From positions 124,001-188,000 of the forward strand of contig CAZKTA010000003.1 of NCBI GenBank assembly GCA_964555645.1: a stretch of DNA of 64,000 nt. Reading direction: 5' to 3'. Position 1 is the stretch's first letter. Every line of letters starts with the position of its first letter. Made by a program: the position numbers and the translations under genes. Positions 35,738-43,980 of this stretch are shown here, in pieces. The notes beneath the pieces are model-generated. The model was not told the DNA's origin. It saw only the letters and a list, made by a program, of their open reading frames with translations, and did not search any database. The stretch comes from DTLC01 sp964555645 (lineage in GTDB: Bacteria > Verrucomicrobiota > Verrucomicrobiia > Limisphaerales > DTLC01).

Positions 35738-37270
35738 GTGAGGACAAAACGAAATTACGACACGTGCGGCGGTTTAGCTGAAATATACGGCCTGGGCCGG
35801 CTGCACCAGCACTGCTTATGCAAGGCATTTGTTGGGGCACTTGCATGCATGGCGTTGACGGCAGAGTCCCGTAGCGCAACTTACTACGTTGCAACAAACG
35901 GTAACGATTTGAACCCGGGTACATTCCAGTTGCCGTTTGCTACGCCGCAGCGTGCGGTCACAAACACGGCGTTGGCACCGGGTGATATAATCTACGTGCG
36001 CGGGGGCGTGTACATGCTTAACAGCCCGGTTAAGCCGGCCAAACACGGCGCCGCAACTAACTATATCAGGCTATGGGCGTATCCTGGTGAAACGCCGATC
36101 TTCGATTTCTCCCCAATGAGCACCGCTGAAAAAGCTTTAGACGTGCGGCGGAATTTTTGGCATGTAAAAGGAATTGTCGTACGGTTTGCGCCTGACAACG
36201 GCATTTTCGTGGCCGGGCTTTCAAACATCATCGAGGGCTGTGTTGCGCACGATTGCAAAAACGACGGATTCGCCCTCGGCAGCACAACCACACGCTGCAC
36301 AAATGCTATTATTCTTAATTGCGACTCGTACCGTAACTTCCAGCCGTCCAGCGGTGGGAACAACGGCGACGGGTTTGCTGCTAAGTCTGGCGCCGGGCCG
36401 GGCAACATGTTCATCGGGTGCCGTGCATGGCACAATTCAGATGACGGCTGGGACTTCTACTATAACACGAACTGCCCGGTGGTGCTCTCGAATTGTTGGG
36501 CGTTCCTTAACGGCTACGACCTTTGGGGTGTAGGCACAAATTTCAGTGGAAATGGCAATGGGTTCAAACTCGGTGGCGCAGGCACACGCGCAGGGCATTT
36601 CCTCACCAATTGCGTCGCCTTTTGTAATGCAAGCAAAGGGTTCGACCACAACCATTCACAAGCAGGCCAAACGATCGTCAACTGCACAGGGTACAGTAAC
36701 CGTGTGAACTTTTCGTTTTACGAAACTCCAGTTGTAGGCACTAACCTGCTCATCAATAATGTTGCTTTCGAACGCACAGCGACGAGCCTCGACCCAACAA
36801 CAATCCAAATCTCAAACAGTTGGCAGCATTTCACTGTGACGACTTCAGATTTTTGCAGCATTGACATTTCACTTGCGCTGGAACCGCGCGGCTCGGACTA
36901 CAACCTACCGACCAACGCATTTCTACGACTCGCTCCAGGCAGCAAACTGATCGATGCTGGGGTGAATGTGAGCTTGCCGTACCACGGTGCTGCGCCTGAC
37001 CTCGGCGCGTTTGAATACGTGCCGAACGAATCGTCGGTGGGGCCGTTCCGCATCTTAGCGATCACACTGCTTCCAACCAACGCAGCCAAAATCACATGGG
37101 AGGCCGTCCCCGGAAAGTCGTATCGGGTTGAGTATTGCGACAATCTAGAGGGTGCAGGTTGGATACTACGACAACAATTCGTTGCAACCAACACCGTAGC
37201 CGAATATGTCGAGCCTGCGCTGGATGCAACCCAGCGGTATTTCCGCATAGTGTGGACAAACGCACCCTAA
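35738..37270 (+). CDS. PL9-family pectate lyase, compact form
   Basis: The GTG at 35738, preceded by AAGGTG, gives 510 residues. A hydrophobic stretch at about residues 28-45 (CKAFVGALACMALTAES) probably acts as a signal peptide with a long N-region. The beta-helix follows directly (YYVATNGNDLNPGT), with the PL9 calcium site (Asp211 in NGDGFAAK; NSDDGWD) and the catalytic Lys277 in NGNGFKLGG. After the helix, residues about 435-508 form a short beta-sandwich (ITWEAVPGKSYRVEYCDNLEG) common at the ends of Verrucomicrobia secreted proteins. It lacks the jelly-roll and Ig-like modules of the two upstream paralogues. Confidence 0.85.
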   Translation: MRTKRNYDTCGGLAEIYGLGRLHQHCLCKAFVGALACMALTAESRSATYYVATNGNDLNPGTFQLPFATPQRAVTNTALAPGDIIYVRGGVYMLNSPVKPAKHGAATNYIRLWAYPGETPIFDFSPMSTAEKALDVRRNFWHVKGIVVRFAPDNGIFVAGLSNIIEGCVAHDCKNDGFALGSTTTRCTNAIILNCDSYRNFQPSSGGNNGDGFAAKSGAGPGNMFIGCRAWHNSDDGWDFYYNTNCPVVLSNCWAFLNGYDLWGVGTNFSGNGNGFKLGGAGTRAGHFLTNCVAFCNASKGFDHNHSQAGQTIVNCTGYSNRVNFSFYETPVVGTNLLINNVAFERTATSLDPTTIQISNSWQHFTVTTSDFCSIDISLALEPRGSDYNLPTNAFLRLAPGSKLIDAGVNVSLPYHGAAPDLGAFEYVPNESSVGPFRILAITLLPTNAAKITWEAVPGKSYRVEYCDNLEGAGWILRQQFVATNTVAEYVEPALDATQRYFRIVWTNAP

Positions 37271-37423
37271 AGCGCTGTAGTCCGGCGCGGCCAACTAACA
37301 CGCTCCCTTACTGTACAAGTGCAAGAAAACACCGAATTAGGCGCTTTTCCTGTTAACCGGTGTAAGTGACTCTGTTGACACCTGCGGGATCGGTCGGTAT
37401 TGTGCAAGTTCCCTGTGGCTGCA

Positions 37424-40400
37424 ATGGACTACAAAGATACGCTTAATTTGCCGCGAACGGACTTCCCGATGAAGGCCGAGCTTGTCAGGCGCGAGCCCGA
37501 ACGGCTGAAAAAATGGGAAGCTGAGCGCCTTTACGAACGAATCCAAGCCGCACGCGCGGGTGCCCCTAAGTTCGTACTGCACGACGGCCCGCCGTTTGCC
37601 AACGGCGATGTGCACATCGGCACTGCGCTCAACAAGATTCTCAAGGACATCATCATCAAGTACAAGACCCTGCGCGGCTACTGCGCACCGTTTGTGCCAG
37701 GCTGGGATTGTCACGGGCTGCCAATCGAGTTCAAGGTCACTCAAGAAATGCGCAGCCGCAATGCTGCTAACGAGGGCGCCCAGGTAACTCGACCAAATAC
37801 GACCCCAACCAAGACATCCGCAACACAACCAGCACCACAAGAAATTCGAAAAGCGTGCGAGGCCTACGCGCTTAAGTACGTGGACATTCAGCGCGCGCAG
37901 TTCAAGCGCCTGGGTGTGTTTGGGGATTGGGCCAACCCGTACCTGACCCTCGACAAGTTATATGAAGCCGATGAGCTGCGATTGTTTGCGGACCTTGTCG
38001 AGCGCGGGTTCGTGTACCGCGGCAAAAAACCAGTTTACTGGAGCATACCTTGTCGGACTGCCCTCGCCGAAGCTGAAGTTGAATATCGCGATCACATCAG
38101 CCCGAGCATCTACGTCAAATTCGCACTTGTTGATCAACCTGGCACATCGGTGTTGATCTGGACTACAACACCGTGGACGTTACCCGCAAATCTTGCAGTG
38201 GCATATAGCTCGACCTTCAGATACGTACTGGTCCGCGTCGGCCAAGAAAAGTTCATTCTTTCCGCTGCACTGCTGCAGACCGTGGCCGAGAAATGCGGGT
38301 GGAAAGAGCACGTAATCGAACGCGACCTTCAAGGAGACGAACTCAGCCAGCTCCAATACAAACACCCGTTTTGCAACCGGACCGGTAAACTGATTGCAGG
38401 AGACCCGTTCGTTGACAACGTTACCGGTACCGGCTTCGTGCATATCGCACCCGGGCACGGGCTCGAAGACTATCTGCTCGGACTGCAATACGGGCTACCG
38501 ATTTATTCGCCTGTGGACGATGACGGCAGGTTTACGCACACGCTGGACCTACCCACCGAGCAACAAATGCCTGCCGAAATGCTAGGCAAACCCATACTCG
38601 AGCAAAATGGCAAAAGCGAAGCCAACGAAGCTGTGCTCCAAGCGCTGCGCGCAGCGCAGGTGTTACTGCATGCTGAAGAATACTTACACAGTTACCCGCA
38701 CTGCTGGCGTAGTAAAACACCAGTCATATTCCGCGCGATGGACCAATGGTTCATCGAGATTGATCATCCAATAAAGTTAATCGGTTCGTGCCTGCACATA
38801 AACGGAGGCACCGGCGGGGCATCGCCACGAACAGAATCGACACCCGTATCTACGCAACTCACATTACGGCAAGCCGCGCTGGCTGAAATCGAGCGGATAA
38901 TGTGGATCCCCGACTGGGGTAAAAGCCGAATCGAAGCTGCAGTAAAAGCCAGGCCCGACTGGTGCATCTCGCGTCAGCGTGCCTGGGGTGTACCAATACC
39001 AGCATTCTACGACGCACAAGGCCGGCCAATCCTCGATGCGCGCATCGTCCGGAACACAGCCGATCTAGTCGAAAAATACGGCTCGAATATTTGGTTCGAG
39101 AAATCCACTGCAGAATTGTGGGCGCTGGTAAAGCCTGCTGATTGGTCGGGACCAGACCCAGTAGCAAAGTCAACTGACACACTCGATGTGTGGATTGACT
39201 CCGGCTCGTCCTCGCGCACTGTGCTAATGCGACGTATAGAGCTGCAACGCAACGCCCCCACATCACAAACCCGAACTCAAAGCACAGACCCAGCTTCAGC
39301 CCACGACACTTGGCAGGCGGACATTTACCTCGAAGGTAGCGACCAACATCGCGGCTGGTTCCAGTCGTCTCTGCTTTTGTCTCTGGCTGCGAACGATGCA
39401 CCACCGTTCAAGACCGTGCTAACGCACGGCTTTATGGTAGACGAAGACCGCGAAAAGATTTCCAAGAGCCGCCAGTCGCAAGGCGGCTATGAAGTGCCAC
39501 AGACAGCAGACGCTTACGTCAATAAATGGGGTGCAGACATTTTGCGGCTTTGGGTAGCCTCGCAAGACTTCCGGAGTGACATCGTCGTTAGTCAAGAGCG
39601 GATTAACAAGGTTGCTGAAACCTACCGGTTGCTCCGTAACGCGCTACGGTACCAGTTGTCAAATCTGTACGACTTCGACCCCGCAAAGGATTCAGTGCCG
39701 GACACCGAACTCACATGGCTAGACCGCTGGATTCTCGCCGAGTTCACAAAGCTCGAGCGCGAGGTCATCCGCGCATATGAAAACTACGAGTTTCACCTCG
39801 TTTACCAACGCGTGAGCAAGTTTGTGGCAGTGGAGCTATCAGCCATTTACCACGACGTTGTCAAAGACAGGCTTTACACAGACGCGCCAAATTCGCACAG
39901 TCGGCGCTCGACTCAAACCGCGCTCTACCGGCTGTTGACTGGGCTATGCAAAATGCTGGCTCCCATTTTGGTCTTTACCACAGACGAAGCTTGGGAGCTT
40001 GTACCCGGCCACCAGACAGATTCGGTGCATCTGGCCACATGGATACCCAGCGAATTTAAGCTGACCGATCACGAGCAGACTGCATGGACAGCAGTGTTCA
40101 AATTGCGCGAGCACGTGCTCGCCGAGCTTGAAAAGGCACGCCAGGCAAAACTGATCGGCAAAGCACTCGAAGCCAAACTCAAACTTGCAGGGCCAACAGC
40201 CGAACAACTCCATACAAACGGACTACTGCACACCGTATTTCGGGAGCTTACCAACGTATCAGCAGTTGAGTTGACAAAAACCGATCAGGCCAACGCTGAC
40301 ATCGTCCAAGTCGAGAAAGCCGATGGTACAAAATGCGCTCGCTGCTGGCATTGGGAAACTAACGTAGGCGCGCATTCGTCTCACCCCACAATTTGCGCCA

Positions 40401-40435
40401 GGTGCGCTCAGGTTGTTATGCAACTTAAAGTTTGA
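37424..40435 (+). CDS. ileS: Isoleucyl-tRNA synthetase with three unusual insertions
   Basis: The ATG at 37424 (MDYKDTLNLPRTDFPMKAEL) matches the family start; the frame's GTG at 37400 is less likely. The 1003-residue protein has the HIGH-type motif DVHIGTALN (64-70), WTTTPWTLPANLA of the editing domain, the KISKS signature (678-682), and a C-terminal zinc finger CARCWHWE..ICARC. Three Thr/Ser/Pro/Gln-rich stretches at about residues 113-139, 449-479 and 605-630 interrupt otherwise well-conserved blocks (for example between DQWFIEIDH and LRQAALAEI) and look like surface-loop insertions. It charges tRNA-Ile in the cytosol. Confidence 0.95.
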   Translation: MDYKDTLNLPRTDFPMKAELVRREPERLKKWEAERLYERIQAARAGAPKFVLHDGPPFANGDVHIGTALNKILKDIIIKYKTLRGYCAPFVPGWDCHGLPIEFKVTQEMRSRNAANEGAQVTRPNTTPTKTSATQPAPQEIRKACEAYALKYVDIQRAQFKRLGVFGDWANPYLTLDKLYEADELRLFADLVERGFVYRGKKPVYWSIPCRTALAEAEVEYRDHISPSIYVKFALVDQPGTSVLIWTTTPWTLPANLAVAYSSTFRYVLVRVGQEKFILSAALLQTVAEKCGWKEHVIERDLQGDELSQLQYKHPFCNRTGKLIAGDPFVDNVTGTGFVHIAPGHGLEDYLLGLQYGLPIYSPVDDDGRFTHTLDLPTEQQMPAEMLGKPILEQNGKSEANEAVLQALRAAQVLLHAEEYLHSYPHCWRSKTPVIFRAMDQWFIEIDHPIKLIGSCLHINGGTGGASPRTESTPVSTQLTLRQAALAEIERIMWIPDWGKSRIEAAVKARPDWCISRQRAWGVPIPAFYDAQGRPILDARIVRNTADLVEKYGSNIWFEKSTAELWALVKPADWSGPDPVAKSTDTLDVWIDSGSSSRTVLMRRIELQRNAPTSQTRTQSTDPASAHDTWQADIYLEGSDQHRGWFQSSLLLSLAANDAPPFKTVLTHGFMVDEDREKISKSRQSQGGYEVPQTADAYVNKWGADILRLWVASQDFRSDIVVSQERINKVAETYRLLRNALRYQLSNLYDFDPAKDSVPDTELTWLDRWILAEFTKLEREVIRAYENYEFHLVYQRVSKFVAVELSAIYHDVVKDRLYTDAPNSHSRRSTQTALYRLLTGLCKMLAPILVFTTDEAWELVPGHQTDSVHLATWIPSEFKLTDHEQTAWTAVFKLREHVLAELEKARQAKLIGKALEAKLKLAGPTAEQLHTNGLLHTVFRELTNVSAVELTKTDQANADIVQVEKADGTKCARCWHWETNVGAHSSHPTICARCAQVVMQLKV

Positions 40436-40446
40436 CCTGCACGATT

Positions 40447-40481
40447 CGTGCACTTGCGCGTGCACGGCTTTGATCTGAATT
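40447..40481 (+). terminator. Possible weak terminator after ileS
   Basis: A 7-bp stem CGTGCAC/GTGCACG with a 6-nt loop lies 12 nt after the ileS stop. A TTTTT run follows about 10 nt after the stem, too far for a classical intrinsic terminator. The stem itself is a near-perfect palindrome and could serve otherwise. Confidence 0.3.
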
Positions 40482-40955
40482 TTTCGCAGCCAGCGCCGTC
40501 ATAGCATCTTCACCCTGCAACTGCACAATTTAACCCGGATTACTTGGTCGGATGGGAACGCACCCGCCCGCGTGGCGTTTGCGCGCCCAGCGCAAGATAC
40601 GCCCAGAACAAACTTGGTCCAGAACCGGCCAGCATGCCGCACGCAAATGTAACGGCACAAGGCCTGTCTAGGTGTGAGCACGCATAGGCAAGCGCGTCTA
40701 GCGACACCACAGGAGCGAGCGTGCTCAACAAATTCAGTTTTTCTGGTTCAGCAGGCCGGGCAGCGCGCTGCCCGCCGCACACTGACCAGTGCACACGGAG
40801 TCAGCCCTCTGCCTTTTGGCAACAACCAATTCCACACGGTAACTGGTATCACACTCGAGCCTCGCACAATGCCGATTTTACGGCTGTCCCGTATTTTGAG
40901 AAAAATGCCTAAAACACTCGCTGCACACGCCAACCGTTGCATCTGCGGGGGAACA
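40482..40955. other. Intergenic region between convergent ileS and FadL-like genes
   Basis: There is no convincing gene in these 470 nt. The notable element is an 18-bp perfect palindrome at 40757-40774 centred on GCGC (CGGGCAGCG arms). A few short Arg/Cys-rich frames are present on both strands and look random. Confidence 0.35.
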
Positions 40956-42221
40956 TTAAAAATGCAACCCAAATGTCACAAACACGCTGTGCGAGATAAA
41001 GTCATACGTACCGTCTGCATTTTGGCCTGTAATCCGAGCAGGTGTTGATGAAGGCTGACTGCCACGCACAGTGTGATCCGGTCCGTACCCAAATTGGTAA
41101 GCTAAATCAAAATCGAATCGTCTGCCTTTGCGCCCTGCGCCAATGCTGAAAAAATGTCTGTCGAGATCAGCAGCAAAGGGGGTGTAATAACCATCGGGTA
41201 CTGAATTTTCGTTGAACACGTAACCTGCACTGGCGTGCCAGCCATGCCCAATGTACCGGGTAACGCCAAACTTAAATGCCCAACTCGATTCCCACCGGAG
41301 TTTCACCGGAATATCCTGTTTAACCGGCCAAGGCGCAGGGGGCTGAGCCTGCCGAATCATAGTGTCACCAAAACTGTCCCAATCCATGTACTCAGCATCG
41401 AATTCAAAGTTCCAGGCCGGTGTCGGCCGATACGACACACCAAAAGCCGCGCCGAGCGGAAAAGTAAAATCCATCTGTGCATCGCGCCGCGTAAATCGTA
41501 CAGCGCCGAATTGTTCATACTCCGTTTTACCGTCAAAAGTAATCTGCACCGCGCTTCGGAAAGCCACACCAAGAAAAATTTGCTCGTGCGGCTGCCATAG
41601 CACCCCCAGATTATACCCTGCACTTATTCCGTCACCATAAAACTTGAAATAGTTGGTGTACGGAGGCAGGTAGTTGCGCAACAGGCCCTGCTCAAGATAA
41701 ATGCGCCCGTAGTTTATGGTTAACCCAACGCCTATCGAAAAATTTTCCGCAAGTTTCAATGCCAAAACCGGGCTTGCAGTTACAAACTGTAGTGAGCTTT
41801 CAATTGCCACAGCCCTAAAGCCGGTATCCTGTGGCCATTTGAGTGCCCCACCATAAGGCGCATAAACGCCAAACCCAAAACTGAAATGCGACTCAGCCGG
41901 ACTGTATGAGTAAAACAGGCTCGACGCTAATGCGTCTTTTTCTTCGATCTCGAACCTGCGATTGGTCCTCGGCGAAGTAAACGTCGGGCTGTAGTAAATT
42001 GCCGCAAGCGTGGCCCGGGTGTGATGGCCCTCGAGCTGTGTGATGCCGGCCGGATTATACCAAATTGCCGATGGATTATCCGCTGTGGCAACAAATGCTT
42101 CGCCACGCCCAGCAGCAAAACTGTCCTGCCCACCCAACCGCATCCCGTTCCCAAACGACTGCGCCGGCAAAAGCAAACCTGCTGTTGCCAAAAACGCTGC
42201 TGTTGGTTTGCACCAGCCCAT
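40956..42221 (-). CDS. OmpP1/FadL-family outer membrane protein
   Basis: The ATG at 42221 starts a signal peptide (MGWCKPTAAFLATAGLLLPAQSF). The mature N-terminus (NGMRLGGQDSFAAGRGEAFVATADNPSAIWYNPAGI) has the FadL hatch signature with NPSAIWYNPAGI, followed by alternating beta-strands typical of a 14-strand barrel. The chain ends in phenylalanine (FGLHF), as outer membrane barrels do. At 421 residues it is in the FadL/TodX range. Members import hydrophobic compounds such as long-chain fatty acids or aromatics. Confidence 0.9.
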   Translation of the reverse strand: MGWCKPTAAFLATAGLLLPAQSFGNGMRLGGQDSFAAGRGEAFVATADNPSAIWYNPAGITQLEGHHTRATLAAIYYSPTFTSPRTNRRFEIEEKDALASSLFYSYSPAESHFSFGFGVYAPYGGALKWPQDTGFRAVAIESSLQFVTASPVLALKLAENFSIGVGLTINYGRIYLEQGLLRNYLPPYTNYFKFYGDGISAGYNLGVLWQPHEQIFLGVAFRSAVQITFDGKTEYEQFGAVRFTRRDAQMDFTFPLGAAFGVSYRPTPAWNFEFDAEYMDWDSFGDTMIRQAQPPAPWPVKQDIPVKLRWESSWAFKFGVTRYIGHGWHASAGYVFNENSVPDGYYTPFAADLDRHFFSIGAGRKGRRFDFDLAYQFGYGPDHTVRGSQPSSTPARITGQNADGTYDFISHSVFVTFGLHF

Positions 42222-42685
42222 CGCGCCAGTCTGTAACGCCGAAACTGCTTGCAATAGCTACACCTGAACCTTCTGCCGAGCAAGCAACTTCGTAACTGGT
42301 CTTTGGCATGAATCCCTTTTTACGCCCTCAATAAACCGAACACAGACCAAGTAAGATGGCAGGTGTGCCACTGCGCGAACCAGTCTATGGGAGCAGCCAT
42401 ACCGTGCAGTCTGTTGGTCCCGGTGGGCCGGACAGCATTACAAACAGTGAGCTGCATGATAAAGCAAGTGCGAGGCTACCGCTTTGCCAAGATGTAATTT
42501 CCCACGCCGCTAATGATTCAAGATCTTTGAGATTTGATCCCCGTTTTTTTGAGCCACTAACGGTACGCCCAAACCCACAAAACCCATGCGCTCACAAATT
42601 TTAAATCCTGTTTGACAACACACATGTGCCCCGTGTCATTCTTTGGCTGAGCCGTGCCCGAAAATCCCGATACACCAGCAGTGCA
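42222..42685. other. Divergent intergenic region between FadL-like gene and rnhB
   Basis: About 460 nt with no gene-like frame. It must contain both promoters. A TTGACA at about 42612 could be a -35 for rnhB, but no good -10 is properly spaced. A C4-G-T7 tract at about 42540 is the only low-complexity run. Confidence 0.3.
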
Positions 42686-43402
42686 ATGAAAGCCGCGCCG
42701 AAAACAACTGATAAATTCAAATTCGAGCGGGCGTTGTTGAGCAACGGGCTTAAATATATAGCCGGTGTTGATGAAGCCGGGCGTGGCCCGCTTGCCGGAC
42801 CCGTTGTTGCAGTTGCCATTGTATTGCCTACTGAATGGATCATAACCGGCCCGCCACGGGAACTGACCGGGCTGACAGATTCCAAACAGCTCACACCACA
42901 CCAGCGCGAGGTGTACTTTGAGCTGCTGACCGCAACGTACAAAGTCAGATTCGGCCTCGGCCAGGTTGAAGCAGGTACAATCGACACAATCAACATCCTC
43001 CAAGCCACGTACCGAGCAATGAATGCTGCAGTTTCAATGCTTGAGCCACCCCCTGAACATGTGCTTTTGGACGGCAGGTTCGTACCAACGATCACACTGC
43101 CTCAAACACCCATTATCAGAGGTGATGCACTCAGCTTTTCAATAGCCGCTGCCAGTGTGATTGCGAAAGTCACACGCGACCGGTTGATGCTCGAATACGA
43201 CCGGCGATGGCCAATGTACGGCTTTGCAAAGCACAAAGGCTACGGCACGCCGCAGCACATTGCTGCCCTAGCACAATACGGTCCATGCCCAATCCACAGA
43301 CAAAGCTTTGCGCCCGTGCAACTTGCACGGCAGCAACCCTACAATGGCGTAGATTCCACAGAATTGAACTGCACGCACAAAAAGCACCACAGACCGGTTT
43401 AG
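42686..43402 (+). CDS. rnhB: Ribonuclease HII
   Basis: The ATG at 42686 gives 238 residues. The catalytic DEAGRGPLAGPVV motif, TDSKQLTPHQRE, the second acidic motif VLLDGRF, and the SIAAASVIAKVTRDR and HKGYGT blocks of RNase HII are all present. It removes ribonucleotides from RNA/DNA hybrids and misincorporated sites. The usual bacterial neighbour yraN follows 11 nt later. The C-terminal tail of about 30 residues is basic and variable. Confidence 0.95.
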   Translation: MKAAPKTTDKFKFERALLSNGLKYIAGVDEAGRGPLAGPVVAVAIVLPTEWIITGPPRELTGLTDSKQLTPHQREVYFELLTATYKVRFGLGQVEAGTIDTINILQATYRAMNAAVSMLEPPPEHVLLDGRFVPTITLPQTPIIRGDALSFSIAAASVIAKVTRDRLMLEYDRRWPMYGFAKHKGYGTPQHIAALAQYGPCPIHRQSFAPVQLARQQPYNGVDSTELNCTHKKHHRPV

Positions 43403-43413
43403 TGAGCCATCAA

Positions 43414-43842
43414 ATGGAATGGTTAACCAAACTTTTTGGGTTGTTGACCGACAGACACACGCCTGTTCACATCGCGCGCGGCAAACTCGGTGAACACGCC
43501 GCAAAAAGGCACCTGAAAAAGCTCGGCCTGAAATTTTTAACTGCGAATTTCCGAAGTCCACGAGGCGAAATCGACCTTGTATTTCGTGACCGTGACTGTC
43601 TGGTGTTTGTCGAAGTAAAAACACGCTCGTCCGAGGAATGGGTCCGACCCGCTGCTGCCGTGGACAACAACAAACGGCGCGCGCTAACTCGTGCGGCGCT
43701 CGACTACCTGAAATTGCTGGGCAATCCGCAGATCAAGGTGCGGTTTGACATCGTCGAGGTGTTGCTCGAAGAAGGCAAAATACGTGCCGTTCGGCACCTA
43801 CCGAACACATTCACAATGCCGCCGCCATATCGTTATGGGTAA
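43414..43842 (+). CDS. YraN/UPF0102 family nuclease-like protein
   Basis: The ATG at 43414 gives 142 residues; an open extension upstream is only a shadow of rnhB. The family pattern is clear: LGEHAAKRHLKKLGLKFL, RSPRGEIDLVFRDRDCLVFVEVKTRSS and a C-terminal RFDIVEV. The fold resembles restriction-endonuclease-type nucleases with the E-x-D-EVK catalytic pattern. It very often follows rnhB. The role is unknown but may concern DNA repair or recombination. Confidence 0.93.
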   Translation: MEWLTKLFGLLTDRHTPVHIARGKLGEHAAKRHLKKLGLKFLTANFRSPRGEIDLVFRDRDCLVFVEVKTRSSEEWVRPAAAVDNNKRRALTRAALDYLKLLGNPQIKVRFDIVEVLLEEGKIRAVRHLPNTFTMPPPYRYG

Positions 43843-43980
43843 GCTGCTTGCGAAAGCACAAGCTGTTGCCTGCACGTCGCTGCCAGTGAACAAATCCCTA
43901 CTACTGGGAACCAAGCCACTGAATTCGATAGCTCACTCGAACGCAGCTTATCAAAAAACTCAACCAACTACACCACCTAC

